DNA of 6,742 nucleotides from JBOHWJ01 sp050736615 (GTDB taxonomy: Bacteria > Desulfobacterota > Binatia > Binatales > Binataceae), in contig JBOHWL010000058.1 of assembly GCA_050736615.1 (NCBI GenBank), forward strand, positions 1 to 6,742, read 5' to 3'. The notes under the pieces are model-generated. The model was not told where the DNA came from, made no database searches, and worked only from the letters and a program-made list of their open reading frames with translations. Both the position numbers and the translations under genes were made by a program. Shown here one piece after another: positions 1-4,989 of the stretch (positions are counted from its first letter, which is position 1; every line of letters starts with the position of its first letter).

Positions 1-142
1 GCGCCCCGAGGGCCGGAACGTCTATTATCGCGCCGAAATTGAGGGCCTGGCGCCGTTGGTCGACTGGATAAGCCACTACGGCGTCTTCTGGCGCGAGCGC
101 TTTGTCAATCTCGGAACACTCTTGAAGGAGATCGATCCATGA
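1..142 (+). CDS. ArsR-family transcriptional regulator, C-terminal fragment (5' truncated by window)
   Basis: The frame beginning at base 2 is open for 46 codons and ends at TGA 140-142. It opens with RPEGRNVYYRAEIEGLAPLV and continues through a tryptophan- and arginine-rich helix (WISHYGVFWRERF). This is the winged-helix wing followed by the C-terminal helix of the ArsR/SmtB-like repressors that usually sit directly before AHSA1/SRPBCC genes. The DNA-recognition helix lies outside the window. No metal-binding cysteine is present in the visible part, which fits the non-metal subgroup found with AHSA1 genes. The stop overlaps the next start as ATGA (139-142), so the two genes are cotranscribed and probably translationally coupled. 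An autoregulatory role over this cassette is inferred. Family assignment is fairly secure from the tail and context; the inducing signal is unknown. Confidence 0.75.
   Translation, partial: RPEGRNVYYRAEIEGLAPLVDWISHYGVFWRERFVNLGTLLKEIDP
125..130 (+). promoter_or_regulatory. Shine-Dalgarno site for the AHSA1::DUF899 gene
   Basis: AAGGAG lies inside the end of the arsR-like gene, 8 bases before the ATG at 139. The ideal spacing supports that start codon rather than the in-frame ATG six codons downstream. Confidence 0.75.
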
Positions 143-995
143 CCCAGGCTAGAATGAACACTGCCGATATCGTGGTCGAGAAGGTACTTCCGCACGCGCC
201 GGAGACCATCTGGAAAAGTTTGACGACCGGCGAACACATCGACCGCTGGTTGATGAAGTCTACGGGGTTTCAACCCGTGGAAGGTGCGCAGCTGCTCGAG
301 GCCGAGAAAGAGCTGACCCGTCGCGGCGACGAGCTGGCGCGGCGGCGGCAGGAACTCCCGTGGATTCGGATCGACAAGGAATATCGATTCGAGGCCGACG
401 AGGGCGAACAGACGCTGTGTGATCTGTTTGCCGGGCGCTCGCAACTCCTCGTCTACCACTTCATGTTCGGGCCTGACTACACCGCAGGATGTCCGTCGTG
501 CTCGGCGATCGCCGACGGGTTCGACCGTTCCGTCGTCCACCTGGCGAACCACGATGTCACGCTTGCGGCGGTGTCGCGCGCGCCGCTCGCCAAGCTGCAG
601 GCCTACAAGCGGCGGATGGGATGGACGTTCCCCTGGGCGTCCTCACTCGGCAGCGACTTCAACGCCGATTTCAACGTCCAGTTGACCGAAGAGCAACAGC
701 GCGAGGGAGGCTTCGAATACAACTACCGGCGCGGGGCGGCGTTGCAGTTACGCGGTGACCAGGGACCCGTCGCCGAGATCGCGGCCATGACCGGAACCGA
801 CGTGGCCACGTACACGCGTGAGCGGCCGGGCATGAGCGCCTTCGTGCTCGAGGACGGCGCCGTTTACCACACTTATTCCACCTATGCACGCGGACTGGAC
901 GGCCTCTGGGGCATGTACCAGTGGCTCGACCGCCGAAAGGGCGCAACGAGACGGGCATCTGGTGGCGTCGTCGCGACGAGTACGGCAAGCGCTGA
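139..995 (+). pseudogene. AHSA1-DUF899 chimeric protein, frameshifted near the 3' end
   Basis: Residues ~8-49 read as the start of an AHSA1/SRPBCC domain (IVVEKVLPHAPETIWKSL, then RWLMKS and FQPVEG). From residue ~51 the protein becomes DUF899: EAEKELTRRGDELARRRQELPW, then LLVYHFMFGPDY, the thioredoxin-like CPSC (C118, C121), VSRAPLAKL, RMGWTFPW, GSDFN, and TYTRERPGMSAFVLEDG with HTYSTYARGLDG. About 100 residues of AHSA1 and the first ~15 of DUF899 are absent, which suggests a deletion joined two adjacent genes in frame. At 931-936 the frame is lost. The expected ending (PKGRNETGIWWRRRDEYGKR) is encoded one frame over, from 933 to the stop TGA 993-995. In the original frame translation would run on into unrelated sequence up to 1437. 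The DUF899 function is poorly known; a thiol-redox role is inferred from the CxxC. Assembly error remains possible for the frameshift. Confidence 0.85.
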
Positions 996-1047
996 GCGAA
1001 GTCGTGGGTGTTGCGGCGCAATTGCGGGACGGCGGATCTCACGACGC

Positions 1048-1198
1048 ATGGCTTTCGAGCGAGTCTTCTTCGGCGTCTCGGCGGTCATCTTCGCCGCTAA
1101 CGCGGCGGTGACGATTCGTCTGGTGCGTCCATGCCCGCGACGGGCGAGATGCCGATGTGCGGCGCTGGACGATGGCGTGGACGCGATACCCGGACCGA
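1048..1198 (+). pseudogene. Decayed N-terminal remnant of a DUF2182 membrane protein
   Basis: ATG 1048 starts a hydrophobic segment (MAFERVFFGVSAVIFAANAAVTI, 1048-1116). It continues only if the frame is changed: tryptophan-cysteine-valine at 1121-1129, then MPATGEMPMC at 1131-1160, then WTMAWTRYPD at 1166-1195. Joined together this follows the pattern I know for DUF2182 (predicted metal-binding integral membrane proteins): a first membrane helix, then WC-SM, a GEMPM stretch, GGWTM and MAW. At least three small indels separate the pieces, and the remaining ~200 residues of the family are absent. Its place directly after the DUF899 gene fits a former cassette. The family call rests on remembered motif order, not on an alignment. 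Confidence 0.55.
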
Positions 1199-1366
1199 GA
1201 AGAGTACGTACGTCTTCCATCTTCAACGTCGTGCATCGTGGACCATACACTCGCGGAAACGTCTTCTTGATGTCGCGCCCAACGAACACATGCGTTTTGC
1301 GTCGAAGATGGTTTTCGTCTGCCTGCAAATTTTCCACGCGGTCTTCGCCGGCCCGCTTTAAGTGGC

Positions 1367-1391
1367 GACTTGCTCGTCGGTTATTTTTTTT
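1367..1391 (+). terminator. Possible weak intrinsic terminator before tsaD
   Basis: CGAC (1367-1370) pairs with GTCG (1377-1380) across a six-base loop and is followed by TTATTTTTTTT (1381-1391). The stem is only four base pairs, so this is marginal. The T-tract is unusual in such GC-rich DNA and sits where transcription from the left module would need to end. Confidence 0.25.
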
Positions 1392-1405
1392 CGGATCTCA
1401 CGTGT

Positions 1406-1411
1406 TAAGCT
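1406..1411 (+). promoter_or_regulatory. Candidate -10 element of a leaderless tsaD transcript
   Basis: TAAGCT fits the TANNNT form and ends exactly six bases before the tsaD ATG at 1418, the arrangement typical of leaderless mRNAs. No Shine-Dalgarno sequence is present in the 20 bases before the ATG. I see no convincing -35 hexamer; the T-rich tract at 1381-1391 lies at roughly that distance. Confidence 0.35.
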
Positions 1412-1417
1412 CGTGTA

Positions 1418-2419
1418 ATGCTGGTTTTGGGAATTGAATCGTCGTGTGATGACGCCGCCGCGGCGGTGATTGAGACCACGCGGCCGGGCGCCGCCACCGT
1501 ACGCGCCAGCGCGGTGGTCAATCAGGACGATATCCATCGCGCATATGGCGGCATTGTGCCGGAACTCGCCTCGCGCAATCACGTCCTGACCATCATGCCG
1601 GTGGTTGAGCGCACCCTTGCGATGGCCGGATGCGGGTTGGCCGACCTCGGTGGTATCGCGGTGACCCGCGGACCCGGTTTGGTGGGTTCGCTGCTGGTTG
1701 GCTTGATGGCGGCGAAGGGACTCGCGCAGGCGACCGGGCTGCCGCTGGTGGGGGTTAATCATCTCGAAGGCCATCTGCTGGCGCCGCTGCTCGAACATGA
1801 GGTGGCGATGCCGTACCTGGCGCTGGTGGTTTCCGGGGGTCATAGCGCGCTCTTCGTGGTCGAGGACTTCGGACATTATCGGCGGCTTGGATCAACGCGT
1901 GACGACGCCGCCGGGGAGGCCTTCGACAAGGTGGCGCATTTGATGGGGCTGGGCTATCCGGGCGGCAGGGTGATCGACGAACTCGCGCGCCGTGGCAATC
2001 CCAAATGCGTGCGGATTCCGCGCGCGCGGGTCAAGGGCGCGCCACTCGACTTGAGCTTCAGCGGGGTGAAAACGGCGGTTGCGATCTTTTTGTCAAATGA
2101 CCATGGGGCGACTCAGCCCGAGGACCTCGCCGCCAGTTTTCAGGATGCCGTGGTCGATATGCTGGTGCGTCCGGCGCTGGCCGCCGCGGAGGAAATCAAC
2201 GTGGCCACAATCGCGCTGACCGGCGGAGTCGCGGCGAATTCACGCCTGCGCGCGGTCTTGGACGAGGCGGCGCGCGCGGCCGGCCGGCGCCTCGTCGCAC
2301 CTTCGCTAAAATATTGCACGGATAACGCCGCGATGATCGCGTTGGCCGGCGCTTACCGGCTGTTGCGTGGCGAACGCGACCCGCTCACCCTCGACGCCGT
2401 GGCGAACCTGCCGCTATGA
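1418..2419 (+). CDS. tsaD: tRNA N6-adenosine threonylcarbamoyltransferase TsaD
   Basis: TsaD (Kae1/YgjD family) transfers the threonylcarbamoyl group from threonylcarbamoyl-AMP to A37 of ANN-decoding tRNAs, working in the cytoplasm with TsaB and TsaE. The 333-residue length is normal for a bacterial member. The ASKHA-fold signatures are all present: LGIESSCDD at 4-12, GGIVPELASRNH at 44-55, the metal-binding HLEGH with H115 and H119, SGGHS at 139-143, DDAAGEAFDK at 162-171, LSFSGVKTA at 212-220, GGVAANSRLR at 269-278, and TDNAAMIA at 301-308 with the third metal ligand D302. The ATG at 1418 places the conserved N-terminal strand correctly. No Shine-Dalgarno precedes it, so a leaderless start is suggested. 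The stop overlaps the rsmA start by four bases (ATGA). Nothing is missing; it should be functional and probably essential. Confidence 0.98.
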   Translation: MLVLGIESSCDDAAAAVIETTRPGAATVRASAVVNQDDIHRAYGGIVPELASRNHVLTIMPVVERTLAMAGCGLADLGGIAVTRGPGLVGSLLVGLMAAKGLAQATGLPLVGVNHLEGHLLAPLLEHEVAMPYLALVVSGGHSALFVVEDFGHYRRLGSTRDDAAGEAFDKVAHLMGLGYPGGRVIDELARRGNPKCVRIPRARVKGAPLDLSFSGVKTAVAIFLSNDHGATQPEDLAASFQDAVVDMLVRPALAAAEEINVATIALTGGVAANSRLRAVLDEAARAAGRRLVAPSLKYCTDNAAMIALAGAYRLLRGERDPLTLDAVANLPL

Positions 2420-3279
2420 CGACGCGCGCCGCGGCGGCCGCGCTGGCAGATGCGGGCGTGTGTCCCTCCAAGGGCCGGGGCCAGAATTTTCTCGTGCAGG
2501 CGCAGGTGGCCGAGCGGATTATCGACGCGGCCGCGCTTGGCACCAATTCCGCCGTGGTTGAAATCGGACCGGGCCTGGGAATCCTCAGCGAGCGGATCGC
2601 TGCTCGCCCGATCCGACGGCTTATATTGGTCGAACTCGACCGTCGGCTGGCCGCCACTTTGCAAACGCGCTTTGCCGGGGACGATCACGTGAGCGTGGTC
2701 GCCGAGGATTTTCTCACCTGCGCTTTACCCCAACTCGCGGGCGCGCCGCCGATCACTGTGGTCGGCAATCTGCCGTTTAACGCCGCCGCCGCGATTTTGC
2801 ACAAGCTCTGTGATCAGCGCGGGCTGATCGAGCGGATGGTGCTGATGTTTCAGCGCGAAGTGGCCGAGCGGATTCGTGCGCGGCCCGCCACCACCGCTTA
2901 TGCGGCACTCAGCGCCTATAGCGCGCTCTATTGGAAAATCGCCGGCCATTTCCGCGTTGCCGCCGGCAGCTTCCATCCGAAACCGCGCGTCGAGGCCGAA
3001 GTGCTGGTGTTCGAGCCCGTCGCGCGGACCTTTGCCGATGACGAGGAGGACATCGTGCGAGAGACGATACGGTCGGCCTTCTGTGCGCGGCGCAAAACGC
3101 TACGCAACGCCTTGGTTCATGGGCTCGACGCCAGCGCCGGTCAGGTCGAAGCGTTGCTCGCCGCCGCCGCGATCGCACCGTCAGCGCGGGCCGAGACGCT
3201 CGCGACCGGCGATTTCATCAGACTCGCGCGCGCGATCGCGAAGATCAAGGCGTCACCGCGGCTCGGCGCCGATGCCTGA
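2416..3279 (+). CDS. rsmA: 16S rRNA (adenine(1518)-N6/adenine(1519)-N6)-dimethyltransferase RsmA (KsgA)
   Basis: RsmA uses S-adenosylmethionine to dimethylate two adjacent adenines in the 3' terminal hairpin of 16S rRNA late in 30S assembly. At 287 residues it has the normal length. Motifs in order: GQNFL at 22-26, the SAM-binding VEIGPGLG at 48-55, the acidic residue ending strand 2 (E73 in LVELD), EDF at 97-99, the catalytic NLPFN at 118-122, FQREVAERI at 145-153, FHPKPRV at 186-192, and the basic C-terminal-domain segment AFCARRKTLRNAL at 221-233. The catalytic motif is NLPF where most bacterial enzymes have NLPY, and it continues as NAAAA instead of the usual NIST-type stretch. The start overlaps the tsaD stop by ATGA and the end overlaps mutM by eight bases, so coupled translation is likely. 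Loss of such enzymes gives kasugamycin resistance in other bacteria. Confidence 0.97.
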   Translation: MTTRAAAAALADAGVCPSKGRGQNFLVQAQVAERIIDAAALGTNSAVVEIGPGLGILSERIAARPIRRLILVELDRRLAATLQTRFAGDDHVSVVAEDFLTCALPQLAGAPPITVVGNLPFNAAAAILHKLCDQRGLIERMVLMFQREVAERIRARPATTAYAALSAYSALYWKIAGHFRVAAGSFHPKPRVEAEVLVFEPVARTFADDEEDIVRETIRSAFCARRKTLRNALVHGLDASAGQVEALLAAAAIAPSARAETLATGDFIRLARAIAKIKASPRLGADA

Positions 3280-4102
3280 ACTGCCCGAGGTTGAATCGCT
3301 GCGCCGGATTCTTGCCCGCTCGGCGACCGGACGCGGCTTGGTCGAGGTGAGGGTGACCGAAGCGCGCTTGCGCCGCGCCGTCGCGCCGGATTTCGCCAGG
3401 ATGGTCACCGGACGGACGATCGAGCGTATCGAGCGGCGGGCCAAGTACCTGCTGATCCATCTCAGCGGCGGCCGCGTGATGATGGTGCATCTCGGCATGA
3501 GTGGAAGCCTGACGCATCGTGGTGAAGAGTTTGGCGCGGTGTTTAATCCGCGTCACGATCACGTCACCTTCGTACTCGACGACGGCAGTTGTCTGGTGTA
3601 CAACGACCCGCGCCGGTTTGGCCTGATAAAATTGCTGAAGCGGAATGAGCTTGGGCTGGTCGAGGAACTCAAGGGGCTCGGCCCCGAGCCGCTCAGTGAC
3701 GAATTCAACGCCGCCTATTTATTTCACGTAACGCGCGGACGCACCGCTTCAATCAAAAACGTTCTGATGGACCAGCGCGTTGTCGCCGGGATTGGCAATA
3801 TCTACGCCTCCGAGATTCTGTTTCGCGCCGCCGTGCGTCCGACCCGTCGGGCGGGCAAGACCAAACGCGCCGAACTGGAAAAAATTGTCGCGGCAACCTC
3901 CGCGATTCTGCGCGCGGCGATCCATAGCCGTGGCACTACCTTCCGCAGTTATCGCGATGCGCAAGGCGAGCCGGGAGACTTCGCCACGCACCTGGCGGTC
4001 TATGGGCGCGAGGGGGCGCCGTGCCGCGTCTGCGCCACGGTTATCAAAGGCGTGATCGTCGGCCAGCGTTCGAGTTTCTATTGTCCGCGTTGTCAGCGTT
4101 GA
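3272..4102 (+). CDS. mutM: Formamidopyrimidine-DNA glycosylase MutM (Fpg)
   Basis: MutM is a bifunctional DNA glycosylase/AP lyase that removes 8-oxoguanine and formamidopyrimidines. The start at 3272 gives MPELPEVE, in which the N-terminal proline (after Met removal) is the Schiff-base nucleophile and E3 is catalytic. The frame is open well upstream, but only this ATG yields that N-terminus. Other landmarks are K58 (equivalent to the E. coli catalytic-site Lys57), HLGMSG at 73-78, YNDPRRFG at 110-117, and the helix-two-turn-helix LMDQRVVAGIGNIYASEILF at 165-184. The C-terminal zinc finger has C251, C254, C271 and C274, with the DNA-contacting arginine in QRSSFYC (R266). The length of 276 is typical. 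It overlaps the end of rsmA by eight bases, so it is the last member of a tsaD-rsmA-mutM operon joining RNA modification with oxidative DNA repair. Confidence 0.97.
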   Translation: MPELPEVESLRRILARSATGRGLVEVRVTEARLRRAVAPDFARMVTGRTIERIERRAKYLLIHLSGGRVMMVHLGMSGSLTHRGEEFGAVFNPRHDHVTFVLDDGSCLVYNDPRRFGLIKLLKRNELGLVEELKGLGPEPLSDEFNAAYLFHVTRGRTASIKNVLMDQRVVAGIGNIYASEILFRAAVRPTRRAGKTKRAELEKIVAATSAILRAAIHSRGTTFRSYRDAQGEPGDFATHLAVYGREGAPCRVCATVIKGVIVGQRSSFYCPRCQR

Positions 4103-4163
4103 ACCAGCCGTCCCGCGCCAAGTTTCAGCGACCGTTTCATGCCGCCGCGCCACGCGGATGCGT

Positions 4164-4191
4164 TTGAATAACGGACGTTTTCATCTAGGCT
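4164..4191 (+). promoter_or_regulatory. Candidate promoter of the 104-residue protein gene
   Basis: TTGAAT (4164-4169) and TAGGCT (4186-4191) are separated by 16 bases and resemble a sigma-70 -35/-10 pair. Transcription would begin a few bases before, or at, the ATG at 4201, giving a very short leader or none. A second TAAGCT (4192-4197) follows immediately, the same hexamer that precedes tsaD. No Shine-Dalgarno is visible. Confidence 0.35.
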
Positions 4192-4200
4192 TAAGCTGTC

Positions 4201-4515
4201 ATGTCCCAACCACTAATAGGCGACGTTTTGCCTGATTTCCTCGAAGAGATGGTCCATCTGCTGCAAGGGACCGGGGCGGAGCCGCTGGAGGAGCAACTCC
4301 GCCGGCTTCGAATCGAGTCAATCTGCGACTGTGGCGACGAGAATTGCGCGAGTTTCGCCACCGCCGCCGAGGTCAAGGTTGCCAGCGTGGTCGAATTGAC
4401 GGCGCTGGAGGGCTATTTGATTATCGATCTTAACGCCGCCGAACAGATTTGCTTTATCGAAGTGCTGGGCCGCGCCGACGTGCGCTATCTGCTCGACGAA
4501 CACTACCCAAAGTAG
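4201..4515 (+). CDS. Hypothetical small protein with a CxCxxxxC cluster
   Basis: This 104-residue protein has no function I can name. The first ~35 residues are an amphipathic, acidic helical region (PDFLEEMVHLLQ, EPLEEQLRRL). A strand leads to C42, C44 and C49 in ICDCGDENCASF, then a segment rich in beta strands (VASVVELTALEGYLIIDLN, ICFIEVLG) and a closing helix (RADVRYLLDEHYP). The shape recalls small uncharacterised bacterial proteins that share a CxCGxxxC cluster and an EVL-R-EV-like C-terminus, so metal binding is plausible but unproven. There is no signal peptide or membrane segment, so it is probably cytoplasmic. It lies 98 bases after mutM on the same strand, with a candidate promoter in the gap, so it may be expressed separately. 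Coding is supported by its low-identity but recognisable family pattern and by codon use like that of its neighbours. Confidence 0.75.
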   Translation: MSQPLIGDVLPDFLEEMVHLLQGTGAEPLEEQLRRLRIESICDCGDENCASFATAAEVKVASVVELTALEGYLIIDLNAAEQICFIEVLGRADVRYLLDEHYPK

Positions 4516-4673
4516 GCTTTTAGTACTTCAGTCGGCACCTCGGGCCGTTCGGGAAGCTCCGCACAAGCGGCCGGTGTCATTCCGAACGAAGTCCGCCTCC
4601 AGCGTAGCCGCGGGCGAAGCGAACACACCAGACGGAGCCGAGCGCATTAGCGACGCCGACGGCTTCGCGAGCA

Positions 4674-4712
4674 GGCGAGTCTTTATCTTGGCCGAAGGCT
4701 CGCGGACTCGCC
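4674..4712. repeat. Internal inverted repeat within the 288-bp element
   Basis: GGCGAGTC (4674-4681) and GACTCGCC (4705-4712) are exact reverse complements around a 23-base spacer. This lies in the part that looks inserted, so that segment has secondary structure of its own. The biological role is unknown. Confidence 0.5.
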
Positions 4713-4792
4713 CGCCCCACGGAGCTGCGCTTAGGAATGCAAGTCCGCGGTCGCGTTCAGGACCACGAGTCTGCGAGGTGCGTTCGAAATAA

Positions 4793-4846
4793 GTGAGGAA
4801 TCCCGGATGAACCTCAAGATGAGAACAGCTTTCCGGGATTCCTCGC
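4793..4846. terminator. Strong hairpin between convergent genes, possible bidirectional terminator
   Basis: GAGGAATCCCGG (4795-4806) pairs exactly with CCGGGATTCCTC (4833-4844). With an inner A-T pair, an outer wobble and an outer G-C pair the stem reaches 15 positions around a 24-base loop. It belongs to the 288-bp repeat. No long T-run follows on either strand, so termination would be imperfect or need Rho. The position between two convergent genes makes such a role plausible. Confidence 0.4.
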
Positions 4847-4876
4847 CGCGTTCGGAATGACAGATACGTTTGTGCA

Positions 4877-4977
4877 GAGATTCCCTCGCCCAGCTTCGCG
4901 CCGGCTAACAGAGCGGGAACACTTCGTTCCCAAAGTCTCGCCAGACCTTGAATAATTCACATACTCCAGAATGACAG
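4877..4977. repeat. Degraded second copy of the TGTCATTCCGA-type repeat
   Basis: GAGATTCCCTCGCC (4877-4890) resembles the right-arm sequence of the neighbouring element, and GAATGACAG (4969-4977) repeats the outer end found at 4855-4863. Between them is a small perfect hairpin, GGGAAC (4915-4920) with GTTCCC (4926-4931). The similarity is partial and the relationship is inferred. Confidence 0.35.
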
Positions 4978-4989
4978 AACTACGCTTTT

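Larger units (their letters stand above)
1199..1417 (+). other. Non-coding stretch between the decayed cassette and tsaD
   Basis: I recognise no gene here. Short open frames exist on both strands, but none resembles a known family or has a ribosome binding site. It may be further eroded remains of the DUF2182 gene, but nothing recognisable supports that. It ends in a T-rich tract (1381-1391) and the probable tsaD promoter. Confidence 0.5.
4575..4862. repeat. 288-bp element with 14-bp terminal inverted repeats (REP/MITE-like)
   Basis: TGTCATTCCGAACG at 4575-4588 is the exact reverse complement of CGTTCGGAATGACA at 4849-4862. Repeats starting TGTCATTCCGAG/AC are familiar as dispersed intergenic palindromes in GC-rich Gram-negatives. 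Inside the right half is a hairpin (4793-4846). The left arm appears to be interrupted: joining 4575-4592 directly to 4795 would give a continuous arm (TGTCATTCCGAACGAAGT then GAGGAATCCCGG) matching the right arm. The bases AAGT occur at both joints (4589-4592 and 4791-4794), so 4593-4794 may be a later insertion with a 4-bp duplication. No transposase is encoded and no target duplication flanks the outer ends, so any movement would need help in trans. Confidence 0.7.
4516..4989. other. Intergenic region between convergent genes, built of repeats
   Basis: These 474 bases separate the end of the + strand block from the end of the - strand hydrolase. I find no credible gene. Most of the region is a 288-bp element with terminal inverted repeats plus a weaker second copy of its right arm. 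The first 59 bases (4516-4574) show nothing recognisable. Confidence 0.8.

Noticed and set aside
882..1337. 151-codon frame on the - strand across the decayed cassette
   Set aside because: Arg/Pro/Thr-rich product with no recognisable motif. It is antisense to clear DUF899 and DUF2182 sequence and typical of spurious frames in GC-rich DNA.
996..1437. Continuation of the DUF899 frame to a stop at 1437
   Set aside because: After about 930 this frame departs from the family and becomes Arg/Cys-rich without recognisable motifs. It also runs into the tsaD start. The true ending is in the shifted frame and stops at 995.
1358..1876. 172-codon frame on the - strand antisense to the tsaD start
   Set aside because: It overlaps the highly conserved N-terminal half of tsaD, and its His/Arg/Gln-rich translation is a codon-complement shadow.
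2876..3271. Upstream extension of the mutM frame by 132 codons
   Set aside because: The extension is an Arg/Pro/Ser-rich shadow of rsmA. MutM needs the proline directly after the initiator Met, which only the ATG at 3272 provides.
4145..4157. CCGCG-CCA-CGCGG hairpin after mutM as a terminator
   Set aside because: The stem is only five base pairs with a three-base loop and no T-run follows. Such short GC palindromes are expected by chance at this base composition.
4574..4792. 72-residue open frame in the intergenic repeat
   Set aside because: It lies wholly within the inverted-repeat element, has no ribosome binding site and has a low-complexity Arg/Ser/Ala composition with no family resemblance.
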